DNA of 64,000 nt. It comes from Bacteroidota bacterium. Its GTDB lineage: Bacteria; Bacteroidota; Bacteroidia; AKYH767-A; OLB10. Where the stretch lies: contig JADKIC010000014.1 in NCBI GenBank assembly GCA_016721435.1, positions 1-64,000 of the forward strand, in the 5' to 3' direction. A program made the translations under genes and the position numbers. Of the stretch, positions 1 through 10,110 are shown one piece after another (the stretch's first letter is position 1; each line of letters starts with the position of its first letter). Below the pieces are notes generated by a model. That model did not search any database. It had not been told where the DNA came from and was given only the letters and a program-made list of their open reading frames with translations.

Positions 1-653
1 GAGCAAGTTAAAAAGCACTAATAAAAATGCGATCAAAGGTCTCATTGGAGGATGATGAAATATAACTAACCAAAGGTAAATATTTATTTAAAAAATGCAA
101 ATATAGTTATTAACTTTTTAGTTTGTTTTGTAATTTAAAAGTGGACTCCTGATCATTTTGGAGAATACCATTTGTTTTGCAGTAATTGGCACTGTTTGAA
201 ATGAAAACAATTGTTCATGATAGGTATTCAGCTAGCAACATAATCTTTCCTGAGTCCCCTGATTTGTAATTGTTACTATACCCACGAAGTAGCGTTGAAA
301 TTCTGAGTCCATCTGTAGCCCTAAAACATTTTGCATCATTTGAAATTTGAAATACAATTGGTGTTGAAGCTGTCCACTTCGTATAAAATGCAATCTGCAG
401 CTTGGTGAATTGGATGGCTATGAGTCAACATCTCTTGTTAGTCCAAGTTTTAGTAATTTCAGGCAGTTTTGAATTTGTTTGGACGGGAGGTTGGAAGATC
501 CCTTACTTACCATTTATGGATGGCACATTTTTTAAAGTATTTTTGTAATAGTAATGAGTGGTAATTTAAGAAAGTGAGTAATGCAATTAAAATTGTGAAT
601 ATTTTTTTAGCAACGAATAAAGACCGCTTGAATTTGATTGGTATTTTTGTGTC
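1..653. other. AT-rich spacer without a recognisable gene
   Basis: No open reading frame of gene length, tRNA-like cloverleaf or strong hairpin was seen here. The last bases before the oxidase gene carry a TATTTTTG box (642-649) that fits the Bacteroidota -7 consensus TAnnTTTG. It lies only four bases from the ATG, so it could give a nearly leaderless transcript. The remainder holds no feature I can support. Confidence 0.5.
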
Positions 654-2062
654 ATGATAAAATATTCCGATGCGCTCAGTACATTACTATTGGAGGAGTT
701 GAATCAAATTTGCGGAGATGGCAATGTGCTGTTTAAAACAGAAGACAAGGAAGTCTATGGGAGTGATGAAACTGAGGATTTTTATTTCGTCCCTGCTGTA
801 GTAGTAAAGCCCGCCAATGCAGAGGAGATTTCTTCGATCTTAAAGCTGGCCAATCGGGAGAAAATACCGGTAACTCCCCGCGGTGCCGGTACCGGACTCA
901 GTGGTGGAGCCCTGCCTGTTTTCGGCGGAATTGTTCTCTCTACTGAACGACTGAATAAAATTATTGAAATTGACGAAAGAAATCTTCAGGCTACAGTCGA
1001 ACCGGGGGTGATCAATCAGATTTTCAGAGATGCGGTGGAAGCAAAAGGTCTCTTTTACCCTCCTGATCCGGCCAGCAGAGGGAGCTGTTTTTTGGGAGGA
1101 AACCTCGCCGAGAATGCCGGAGGACCAAAAGCAGTGAAGTATGGCACGACGAAGGATTATGTCCTGAATTGCGAAGTGGTTTTGCCTACCGGTGAAATTA
1201 TCTGGACCGGGGCGAATGTGTTGAAAAATTCAACCGGTTATAATCTGACGCAGTTGATTGTAGGGAGTGAAGGAACCCTGGGTATCATTACGAAGATCGT
1301 TTTTCGTCTGATTCCCCTTCCTACACAAAATTTATTGATGCTGATTCCTTTTTTCTCGCCCGAGAAGTCTTGTGAGGCGGTGTCTGCGGTCTTTCGGGCC
1401 GGTTTTTCTCCGTCGGCTATGGAGTTCATGGAGAGTTACGCGATTGACTTTGTATTGAAGTTTGTGGATGTGAAAATTCCGGTTAAAAAGAGGAACATAA
1501 GGCGCATCTCCTGATTGAAGTGGATGGTCATGATATCGATGCTTTGTTTAAAGATTGTGAGCGCATCACAGAGATCATGTATACCTACGACTGCGATGAA
1601 GTGATGTTCGCAGATACAACGCAGCAAAAAAGCGATCTCTGGAGGATGCGTCGGGCGGTAGGTGAAGCGGTGAAATCGCATTCAGTCTACAAGGAAGAGG
1701 ATACCGTTGTGCCGCGTGCCGAGCTGCCGGTGCTTTTGAAAGGCGTGAAGGATATAGGTCGTAAATATGGATTTAACTCTGTTTGCTATGGTCATGCCGG
1801 CGATGGGAATTTGCATGTGAATATTATCCGTGGTGAAATGTCGGAAGCCGACTGGAATGAAAAGGTGCCTGTGGGTATCAGAGAGATTTTTGAATTATGC
1901 GTCCGGTTGAAGGGTACTATTTCGGGTGAACACGGGATTGGCTATGTGCAGAAGAGCTATATGGATATTCCCTTTGATCCTACTCAATTGGCTCTTCAGA
2001 AGGGGATCAAGCAACTTTTTGACCCGAATGGAATATTGAATCCGGGGAAGATGTTTGTCTGA
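654..2062 (+). CDS. glcD: FAD-linked oxidase, GlcD/D-lactate dehydrogenase type, frameshifted
   Basis: Probably oxidises an alpha-hydroxy acid such as glycolate or D-lactate using FAD. The first 286 residues hold a PCMH-type FAD-binding domain, with PRGAGTGLSGG near residue 78, YPPDPAS, a GGNLAENAGGP stretch and GSEGTLGIIT. The second part has the C-terminal oxidase domain with YGHAGDGNLH and GEHGIG, the usual GlcD signatures. A frameshift just after an A5 run near 1485-1492 separates the halves: the sequence reads VKK, then EEHKAHLL in the next frame. Joined, the protein is about 468 residues, normal for the family. No glcE or glcF partner is nearby. The exact substrate cannot be read from the sequence. 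Confidence 0.85.
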
Positions 2063-2139
2063 TTTTTCTCGTTCAGTATCGATTTGTGACCGTTCAGCAC
2101 ATTCCGGCAACTTTTATCGGCTGTTTAGCGTTAAATAGC

Positions 2140-3610
2140 ATGAAAAAGAACTGCTGTTGAAGAATTTCATTGGATTTGCTTTTGCATTCTTGTCTCTCCT
2201 TGCAGGGAAGGTGACTGCTCAGGAAATGTAGGGTGCGGCGAATAGTAACTATGCCGGTCAGATGGGTATGGATTTAAATCCCGCCACTATGGCAGGTGCT
2301 CCATATCAATGGGAGATTCATTTTCTGTCGATGGATGCCGCGCTCTTGAACAATTTCATGTACTTGAAAGCAGATAGTAAGATTATTAGGAAGAGTATGG
2401 AAGGCAATAACATAGAGGAAGGAAAATTAACCGACCGCTACACCAAAAAAGCCTGATAAATTCGCGTATGCCTCTGCATTTTTGAAATATCCATCCTTTA
2501 TATGGGTGGGGAAGAAGTTCTCTGCGGGTTTTCACGCCTCGACCAGAGCGGAACTCAGTGCAAGAAATATTCCTTATCATTTGGCGAAATACCTGAAAGA
2601 AGGTTTCGATTTTAACGGTCAGCAAGGAAACAACTATACCGTGAAAGATGCGAAGGCAGCCTATATCACCTGGCATGAAATAGGGCTGAGTGGTGCAGCA
2701 ATAGTAAAGAATACTCCGGAATCCTATCTAACGGTAGGGCTAACCGTAAATTATAATTATGGACTGAGTGGTTTCTATGCTTTGATGAATGATGTCGATT
2801 ATGTGGTGCCTTACGATTCCCTATTGGTGATTAATAATATGGATGCAACTTACGGTCATGCCATGCCCGGAAATAACCGCAACAGCTCCGATGATCCTTT
2901 GCTGAAGAGAGGGAGCGGCTATTCCTTCACCACCGGATTACAGTATTACAAAAACAGAAATGACGCGTTCTTTGATCCTTGTGCCAGGGGAAAAGGAGAT
3001 AAGCCATACGATTATAAAATAGGCTTTTCGATTTTAGATGTCGGATATATCAAGTACACTACTTCCGCAATGAATTTCCGGATTGATAACAGAAGTGCTA
3101 ACTGGTATGGTATAGACACTACTCAATTTCATGGTTTAATCAATACAGATTCCCTGTTAAGTGAAGAATTCTATGGTACCCGACGCGGGACCAGAGATGG
3201 CCGCAATTTCACGATGTTCCTTCCCACTGCTGCCAGTGTGCAATTTGACCTGCCCTTCAATGATCATCTGTTTCTGAATTTTTCAGTGATACAAGAATCC
3301 GCTCTCAAAATTGGCCATACGCCGATCCAATCAAATTGCAATAACACCACGTTTTGAGTCGAGGAGATTTGAAGTGGCCTTACCCATTTCTTATTATGAT
3401 TTTTTTAAACCCAGAGTAGGAGTGAGCCTGCGTTACGGGATATTTACGATCGGCAGTGATATGATCAGTTCCTTGCTCGGCGTAACAGATACCTATGGCG
3501 CCGATTTATACTTCGGCATTACCTGGAAACATTATAAAAGTTGTGGTGGTGCCAACAGGAGAAATGCGGGAAGAATTAAGAGCCTTGAAAAGTGTAAAAT
3601 CAGCAATTAG
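2140..3610 (+). pseudogene. Decayed DUF5723-type outer-membrane protein
   Basis: This region is homologous to the N-terminal two thirds of the protein at 55829-58163. Shared stretches include SNYAGxxGxxxNP near the N-terminus and the segment around GSDxxxSLLGxxDxYGADxYF near the end. From the ATG at 2140 the signal peptide is recovered only after a frameshift in an A5 run (about 2146). An in-frame TAG follows at about 2229-2231, right after the signal-peptide AQEM. Further breaks occur near 2456-2480 and 3350. It ends about 45 residues after the conserved YGAD block and has no TSP3 or OmpA part. At least one clean stop codon plus several frameshifts make this a better pseudogene candidate than other broken genes here. 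Function of DUF5723 proteins is not established; outer-membrane location is inferred. Confidence 0.7.
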
Positions 3611-4542
3611 TTACTCCTTGTAAATGGCGGTTTGAGGCCGATCTTTTTCAGTCAACCACCCTCTGTACATGCCTTCCGAATTAAATGGAAGTGAAATATT
3701 TCCTGAATAATCAACGGCAATCAATCCTCCTTCGCCTCCTGATTTTACCAGTTTATCCCGAACCACAATTCTGCAGGCTTCTTCAGTGACAATCCTTTGT
3801 ATTCCATTAAGCAGGAAATATCATAAGCCACTACAGCACGTATGAAAAATTCGCCATGTCCGGTACAACTTACAGCGCATGTTTTGTTATTGGCATACGT
3901 TCCGGCACCAATAATCGGACTATCACCAATCCGGTTGAATTTCTTATTGGTCATTCCGCCGGTACTGGTTGCTGCCGCCAGATTTCCCTGCTGATCTTTT
4001 GCCACTGCGCCCACCGTTCCGAATTTTTTGTTTTCAGATAGGGTATGATCGAGTTGAACTTTTCCTCCCCGAATGGCTTCCTGTAATTGCTGAAACCGTT
4101 GTTCGGTATAGAAATATTTTTCCGATTCAAATGTAATTCCTGTTTCTTTCGCAAAGGTTTCAGCTCCCAAACCGGAAAGCATCACATGTTCTGATTGCTC
4201 CATTACGGCACGGGCTAATACTACCGGATTCTTAATTCCTTTTACACCTGCTACTGCACCTGCATCTAAAGTATCTCCCCGCATAATCGATGCATCCATC
4301 TCGTGTTGACCTGTTGCTGTAAAAACAGATCCGCGCCCTGCATTGAACAACGGACAATCTTCTAAACTCATCACGGCCTGCATCACAGCATCCAGCGCCG
4401 AACCTCCTGATTTCAGTATTGATTCACCTGCAACCAACGCTTCCAACAGTGCATCACGGTAGTGTTGTTCCTTTTCAGCAGTAAGTGAATTCCTTGTTAT
4501 TGTTCCCGCGCCTCCATGTATAGCAAGACTGTATGTTGACAT
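3611..4542 (-). CDS. iaaA: Isoaspartyl peptidase / type III L-asparaginase, frameshifted near C-terminus
   Basis: A member of the N-terminal nucleophile family that cleaves isoaspartyl dipeptides and often asparagine. The protein starts AIHGGAGT, the usual N-terminus. It holds NAGRGS and, after about 170 residues, KFGTVGAVA, where the T opening the TVGAVA stretch is the autoproteolytic nucleophile. STGGM follows. The long frame runs off at 3745, but another frame continues the family sequence (VTEEACRIVV through GMYRGW to a TAA at 3611-3613). The joined protein is about 310 residues, the usual precursor length. The frameshift lies near 3780. The gene converges on the decayed DUF5723 gene, nearly touching it. 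Confidence 0.88.
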
Positions 4543-5138
4543 AGTATTTAATTAATCTTGTAAAATTAGTTTTAAGTATTGAGACGGTTTATACTATTAG
4601 GGGACATTGGAGGTATGTTGATGGACGTTGCGTGCTCATGCGGATTTATTTTTTGATTGAGGTTTTTGATATTCAACCCCTTCAGGGTTGGGGGGTTCTT
4701 AATGTTGAACCCCTTCGGGGTTCTTTCCGTGACTGTCGCATCTGTCGCATTTTCAAAGCATATTTACCGCATTTCACCCGCGAATCTACCACATCTCCAC
4801 CTGATCTCTAGTTCAACTCCACCTCAACTCCATTTCATACCTACCGCAACTAAACGGCAAATGCACGACATCTATTTTTCAACATCTAACAACATATCCC
4901 AATTTATATCAACATTTCCCAACAAATATCAACATATATCAACATATCCCAAAGTATATCAATCTATATCAAAGTATCTCAACCTATATCAAAGTATCTC
5001 AACCTATATCAAAGTATCTCAACCTATATCAAAGTATCTCAACCTATATCAAACTATCTCAACCTATATCAAAGTATCTCAACCTATATCAAAGTATCTC
5101 AACCTATATCAAAGTATCTCAACCTATATCAAAGTATC
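4543..5138. repeat. Repeat-rich spacer with a 20-bp minisatellite and two GC hairpins
   Basis: Two small hairpins (4674-4690 and 4707-4723), built from CAACCC/GGGTTG and GAACCCC/GGGGTTC arms, lie first. They resemble the pair at 58309-58327. From about 4870 the DNA becomes a low-complexity series of ATATCAACA-like words. From 4961 it settles into nine head-to-tail copies of the 20-mer AACCTATATCAAAGTATCTC, with one base change in the first copy (T for C at 4963) and one in the fifth (C for G at 5054). The array ends at 5140, inside the stop codon of yggS. A long open frame crosses it, but its repeated translation and composition mark it as a by-product. Confidence 0.9.
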
Positions 5139-5813
5139 TCAACGTACATCCCTCTCCCCAAACAACATACTGCCAATCCTGATCATATTACTTCCGCAAT
5201 CCAAAGCAATTTTATAATCACTACTCATGCCCATCGACAAGGTATCAAAGCCTTCGGGATCCATGGACATCAAGCGGCAATTGGTGAATAAATAATGCAG
5301 ACTTGTAAACTCTTTTTTTATCTGCTCTTCATCGTTTGTTAGGGAAGCCATTCCCATTAATCCACGAATGCGAATATTTTCCATTTCACTTAACTCCGGA
5401 TAGAGCATTAAGGCTTCGGCTTCCTGTTCGTTGAAACCAAATTTTGTTTCTTCAGCTGCGATATGTACCTGCAGGAGGCAATCGATAATCCGATCTGATT
5501 TGCGGGCTTCTTTGTTGATTTCATTTAATAATTTAACACTGTCCACACTTTGAATGAGGTGAATAAAAGGTGCAATGCTTTTTACTTTATTACTTTGAAG
5601 ATGTCCGATAAAATGCCATCGTCCTTTGGATTTTACTTCTTCCCTTTTATCACAAAGTTCCTGCACATAATTTTCACCGAAATTAAATTGCCCCGCCTGA
5701 ATAGCTTCCAGAATATCTGATGCCGGTTTTTTCTTTGATACTGCTACCAGTTTAGCCTTGTAGGGCTCCAGGTCTTTCTTAATTTTTTCAAATGCCTTTT
5801 GATTGAACGCCAT
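5139..5813 (-). CDS. yggS: PLP homeostasis protein, YggS/PROSC family
   Basis: A 224-residue, fold-type III PLP-binding protein of the YggS/YBL036C family. The family controls free pyridoxal phosphate and amino/keto acid balance in the cytosol. Near residue 27 the motif AVSKKKP contains the PLP lysine. GENYVQE, WHFIGHLQSNK, FGF and LSMGMSSDY are all present, as is the terminal IRIGSMLFGER. Length is normal and the frame is unbroken. Its ATG overlaps the end of the upstream hydrolase gene by 26 bases, implying one transcript with coupled translation. Its TGA stop shares its last bases with the 20-bp minisatellite, so the array sits exactly at its 3' end. Confidence 0.95.
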   Translation of the reverse strand: MAFNQKAFEKIKKDLEPYKAKLVAVSKKKPASDILEAIQAGQFNFGENYVQELCDKREEVKSKGRWHFIGHLQSNKVKSIAPFIHLIQSVDSVKLLNEINKEARKSDRIIDCLLQVHIAAEETKFGFNEQEAEALMLYPELSEMENIRIRGLMGMASLTNDEEQIKKEFTSLHYLFTNCRLMSMDPEGFDTLSMGMSSDYKIALDCGSNMIRIGSMLFGERDVR

Positions 5814-6507
5814 ATTTCGAATTGAATCTGATTATTTCTTCTGCCAGGTAGTTGTGATTTACTTTTTCAAGTAGGTGTGGTGTTTCCGGCATCACAAGGA
5901 GGGAAGCATTGGGTAAGGAGGAGTATACATGTGCAGTTTCTTCAAGACCAACCATCATGTCTCTGTCACCAACCGCGAGTCGTACGGGACAATCAATGTT
6001 TTCGAAGTCGGAATGGAGGAGGGGGTGTTTACCTAAATGTAAAAGGAGGTGTGAAGTTTCTGTCGATAGTTTTTTCCAATCGTTAGGGGAATGGCGTTGC
6101 TTTAATGTATCGGTGAAATGTGGCGACTTGCTTTCAAGAAAGTCAGGGTGGATGAGTTTGGACTCTTTTTCAGCAAGCTCCGTATTCCAGTTAAATTTAG
6201 TTCCTAAAGTCATGATGGATGAAAAGCAACCGGTTTTATTCTTCTCCAGCCATAGTGCAGCATATCCTCCCATACTGTAACCGAAAATGGAAGTTCCGAT
6301 TAAGTGAAATTCGCTGATATGGTCTAGTAAATGTTCTGCTAGAATAGGCATCGTGAGCGGATGTTCTGCAAATGCTTTTCCACCGTGTCCCGGAAAGTCA
6401 TAACGATGAACGTCGAACTCAGAGGAAAGAAGACCTTCCAGCTTATCAAACTGCGATGCGGCACCTAATGCACCGTGGAGAAGTAAAATAGAGGGTTTGG
6501 TTCTCAT
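5788..6507 (-). CDS. Alpha/beta hydrolase
   Basis: A 239-residue alpha/beta hydrolase. The oxyanion-hole HGALG lies near residue 11. The nucleophile elbow GYSMGGY is near residue 82, and the likely acid lies in GDRDMMV. The catalytic histidine is probably in ETPHLLEKV. All three triad positions are therefore present. There is no signal peptide, so it should be cytosolic. Size and layout recall MenH- or BioH-like small esterases, but no specific substrate is indicated and no menaquinone or biotin genes are adjacent. It is the upstream member of a two-gene overlap with yggS. Confidence 0.85.
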   Translation of the reverse strand: MRTKPSILLLHGALGAASQFDKLEGLLSSEFDVHRYDFPGHGGKAFAEHPLTMPILAEHLLDHISEFHLIGTSIFGYSMGGYAALWLEKNKTGCFSSIMTLGTKFNWNTELAEKESKLIHPDFLESKSPHFTDTLKQRHSPNDWKKLSTETSHLLLHLGKHPLLHSDFENIDCPVRLAVGDRDMMVGLEETAHVYSSLPNASLLVMPETPHLLEKVNHNYLAEEIIRFNSKYGVQSKGI

Positions 6508-6560
6508 AGTACTTTCAAAATTAATAGATTTTCCTCAAGTAGTTGTTGTAATTTTTAAAA

Positions 6561-7568
6561 TCATTTGATCGACTGTTTGATATCATCTGCTAAACCATCT
6601 AAAATCTTATGCTTCAGGAAGAAGAGATCGAGTGCTGTTTTAGCCTGATCGGTGATGTCATTTAGTTTCAATTGTTCAGGATTGATGTGAATAAGTAATT
6701 TTTCTATTTCCTGAGGGTCATCGATCCCTGTTTCTTTAAAGGCTTCAGTGCAGGCTACGATTTTTAATCCAATATCCTTTTGACTCCCCAGATAGTTGAT
6801 CATCCAGGATAAAGCTGCAAAGTGTTCTGTCCGGATGGTAATTGGAGAGACATCTTTCAATGCTTTGGGCATTTTCATGAAATCAGAGTTTAGTATATCC
6901 GGACCGATGTATTGATCAGGAAAGGATTCAGGAATTTTCTTACTACTTAATTGAATCATGCCACCACAAACTTGAGTATAAATACTGAGCCAACGAATTT
7001 TTCTTCGGATCTCATGTACTCCTTCTTCAATTTCTGAAGCATCTAATTTGCCATTTTTGTAATTGTCTGAAATTTTGTCAATAGCTTTTATGAGAAACTT
7101 TCCTGTACGTTCTTTAAAATCTTCACCGGAAATAGATTCCATTTGCTTAAGTTTTTCAATGAAGCGAATGAGGTGTGGTGGATTTTGTTGCATCCATTCT
7201 TCCTTTTCAAGATAGTTTTCCAGCTTTTTAGCTGATGATTTATGTTGGTCCTCAAAATGGTCAATGACTTTAGCCGGCCATTGTTTGCCGATTTTTCTAA
7301 TTTCAGAAAGCAATGCAAAGTGATGATCATATTGTCCCAGTTGATCTTCTGCTTCCTTAAAGATGTCATAATATTCATCAAAAGTTTTTTCATGATCTAT
7401 TTCTCTTAAATATCTGCATGCTGCTTCTAATTTGAAGAAATGATTTCGGGCCCCTGACAAAAAGTATACATGTTCTTTATCTAAGTCTTTTTTTATTGAA
7501 AGGGCGTATAGAAGAAGATTATCTATGTACTCAGCAACCAGATCAAATAGTTGTATGGTCATTTTCAA
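6561..7568 (-). CDS. Helical protein of unknown function, faintly CHAD-like
   Basis: A 335-residue, charged, almost entirely helical protein without signal peptide or membrane segment. I do not recognise the family with certainty. A stretch near residue 185 (EEGVHEIRRKIRWLSIY) resembles the VHxxRxxxRRLR-type histidine/arginine helix of CHAD domains. Those domains are repeated four-helix bundles that bind polyphosphate. One such motif alone is weak evidence. The C-terminal half has several short amphipathic helices. It could begin at either of two methionines (residue 1 or 3). It lies upstream of the hydrolase-yggS pair on the same strand with a 53-base gap. Confidence 0.6.
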   Translation of the reverse strand: MKMTIQLFDLVAEYIDNLLLYALSIKKDLDKEHVYFLSGARNHFFKLEAACRYLREIDHEKTFDEYYDIFKEAEDQLGQYDHHFALLSEIRKIGKQWPAKVIDHFEDQHKSSAKKLENYLEKEEWMQQNPPHLIRFIEKLKQMESISGEDFKERTGKFLIKAIDKISDNYKNGKLDASEIEEGVHEIRRKIRWLSIYTQVCGGMIQLSSKKIPESFPDQYIGPDILNSDFMKMPKALKDVSPITIRTEHFAALSWMINYLGSQKDIGLKIVACTEAFKETGIDDPQEIEKLLIHINPEQLKLNDITDQAKTALDLFFLKHKILDGLADDIKQSIK

Positions 7569-7715
7569 TATTTTTTAAATTGATGATTGTGCATAATTAA
7601 TGAATATTTACGATTAAAGTTTCTTATTATGTTCATATTAAATTCATACTATTCACCCTTTTAGGGGATTGATAGAAGAGGATGATGATCCTAGTTTTGA
7701 AAAAAAATAATTATT

Positions 7716-8899
7716 ATGAAAACGAAGATAAAAATATTTCTGGCTTGTGCAGTCCTCATGATGCAAAGTCAACAAGTGATGTCACAGGCAGATTGCAATA
7801 CAGCTGCCGGAGTGTTAGCACTCATGGTAGCAAAAGTTGTAGTAGGCACACCATCGGATCCTGCTACTTTACCCGCTGCATCAAATCTGCCGTTCAGTAT
7901 AACCTCCGAGTTGTTTAAAGTGGCGCAAAACGAATCCAGCAATACTACTTGTTATTCCAAGGTTACTTATAAATTATATACCTCCACCAGCAGTACAGCA
8001 TTGGATAATTTACCAAGTCTCGCATCAGCAAATGCTAACTTTGTTCCGGCAACAAATATTTTGGTATCAACTATGACCAAGACCAGATCCGGAAATGTCA
8101 TCACTGCAACAGGAAGCCGAACCCGAACGAATTATCCAACATTTAAATCCGGTAAAGGAGGCATTCCGGTTAGAAACACGGTTTATTACAGAATAGCAAA
8201 GAGAATTACCAATTGCAGTAGCTGTTCAGGGCAGGATCCTTATGTTTTTAGTCCGGAGTATTCTTTTTTAGTTCCCAACGAGCCTGCAGTTGTAGTTGTT
8301 TCAAAAAAATCAGACCTGCTCCCTCGTCCAACAGCTAATTCAAATGTAAATCGTCCATTGTTTAAGAATACCGGTGCTTCTCATGGAGCGAACAACGAGA
8401 CCTTTTTACGCTTACCCAATGAATTTTGTCAGGGACTTGGTACAGGAACTCAGGTGCTACTTATAATTGCGGATTAAATCTTACCTGCAAGGAGTTGAAA
8501 CATTCTGTTCCGCTGGGCCCTGTAGTATATGCTGCACGAAATGGCGGTGATACCACTTCAGGAACGTTTACTGTAACACTTCACCGTAAGGATAAAGTTG
8601 GAAGTAATGCCACCAGTGTATTGACTCAGGTCGCATCAAGTCAGGTACCGGCTTTGGCAGTCAATGCACAATCTGCTAACTTTAGTTTTAATCCTAACAA
8701 AACAGTTGATATCTACACTTTCCCGGATGATAATCCCGGCTCCTGCTTTGTGCGTTGTGATCCCAATCAAGGCGGATGTGTAGTTCCTTATCAGGAAGAG
8801 GAATATATGGTGAAAGTGGATGGGGGAAATAATGTGTTGAATGGGGGAACCGTTCAGGAGAAAAGCGAGACCAATAACGAAGGAAATCCAATGGATTAA
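7716..8899 (+). CDS. Secreted protein of unknown function, frameshifted
   Basis: Begins with a clear signal peptide (MKTKIKIFLACAVLMM, cleaved near VMSQA). The mature part is rich in Ser, Thr and Asn with scattered cysteine pairs (NCSSCSG, CFVRCDPNQGGC), as in extracellular proteins stabilised by disulfides. The frame opened at 7716 runs to 8477. The natural continuation lies in the next frame, from about 8445 (GATYNCGLNLTC) to the TAA at 8899. One base is therefore probably missing or extra near 8440-8455. Joined length is about 394 residues. No T9SS C-terminal domain is visible and I recognise no family. It converges on the DUF1015 gene across a shared terminator. Confidence 0.7.
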
Positions 8900-8920
8900 A
8901 TAGTGTTGAATTGAAATTAA

Positions 8921-8955
8921 AAGAGGCTGTCTTTAACGGAACAGCTCTTTTTTTT
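8921..8955. terminator. Bidirectional terminator between convergent genes
   Basis: AAGAGGCTGT and ACAGCTCTT form a nine-to-ten-pair stem with one mismatch and a ten-base loop. A run of eight to nine T follows on the plus strand. On the minus strand the hairpin is followed by a shorter T run. It sits between the stop of the secreted protein (8899) and that of the DUF1015 gene (8954). Confidence 0.75.
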
Positions 8956-10110
8956 ATTCTAATGAATGTATTACTAAACCACTTCGTAACTTGGGTTCGA
9001 ACCAGGTGGTTTTGGGTGGCATGATTTGTCCCGTATCTGCAATGTCGATAAGTTGTTTCATGGTGACTGGATAAAGAGCAAAGGCTACCTTCATATTCCC
9101 GGAATCCACACGTTTTTTTAATTCACCCAAACCTCGAAGTCCGCCTACGAAATCAATGCGCTTGTCCTTGCGGAGATCCACGATGTTAAAAAGGGGTTCC
9201 AGCACCTTTTTAGAGAGAATTGTTACATCTAGTACACCTATCGGATCGTTGTCATCGTATGTTCCGGGCTTAGCGGTCAATGCATACCAGTTTCCATCAA
9301 TGTACATACTAAACTCATGTAATTTAGAGGGACGGAATTCGGTATCTCCCTTTTCTTCAATAGTGAAGCTCTCTGCTAATTTTTCGAGCAGTTGCTCCTT
9401 GTTCATCCCGTTGAGATCCTTAATAACACGGTTGTAATCCATGATATGCAATTGGTTGTCGGGGAAATGAACAGCAAGGAAAAAGTTGTATTCCTCATTG
9501 CCGGTATGGTTGGGATTCGCCTCACGTTTTTCTTTTCCTACGAGTGCAGCTGCTGCGGTTCGATGATGGCCGTCGGCAACATAGGTAAAAGGGACTTTTG
9601 CGAATAGGTCAGAAATTTGTTTGACAATTGCGGAATCATCAATCACCCAAAAGGTATGACCGATACCATCATCGGTAATCAGGTCGTACTCCGGAGTGTT
9701 TTTGACAACTGCAGCAACGATGGCATCCAATGCGGGAACATTCGGATAAGCAAAGAAAACAGGCTCGGCATTCATATTTCCAACGCGTACGTGATTTTTT
9801 CTGTCTTCTTCTTTATCGGGTCGGGTGAGTTCATGTTTTTTGATGATGTCGTTCATGTAGTCATCCACTGATGCACAACCAACAATTCCATATTGTGTGC
9901 GGCCGTTCATCGTCTGGCTGTAGATGTAAAGGCAGTCTTTTTCATCCTGCTTGAACACACCATCCGATTTCATCTTCTCAAAATTCTCGCGCCCTTTCTT
10001 ATAGATCTCAGGTGCGTAAACGTTATGACCGTCCGGGAAATCAATCTCGGGTTTATTTTAACAAGTTCTTTTGTGGGGCGGATGCCTTTAAATGCTTTCA
10101 ATATTGCCAT
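8954..10110 (-). CDS. DUF1015 family protein, frameshifted and missing an N-terminal block
   Basis: DUF1015 proteins are of unknown biochemical function and in Bacteroidota commonly stand beside serA and serC, as here. The intact frame (8954-9973) contains QTMNGRTQYGIVG, FFAYPN and the DGHHRTAAA motif typical of the family. The true N-terminus is in another frame and starts MAILKAFKGIRP at 10110. After LVKIN the reading must jump to KPEIDFPDGHNVYAPEIYKKG in the frame leading to the main part. Family members normally have some 30-35 residues between these blocks, including the SRPYDV-like segment. That piece is absent, and the change also shifts frame. This is a deletion in the genome or in the assembly. 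Confidence 0.85.

Noticed and set aside
4961..5140. Possible CRISPR array
   Set aside because: The 20-bp units abut each other with no unique spacers, and there are no cas genes in the window.
4657..5217. A 186-codon open frame over the minisatellite
   Set aside because: Its translation is the repeat itself in rotating frames (KYLNLYQ-type words), it overlaps the yggS end, and no start signal or family is apparent.
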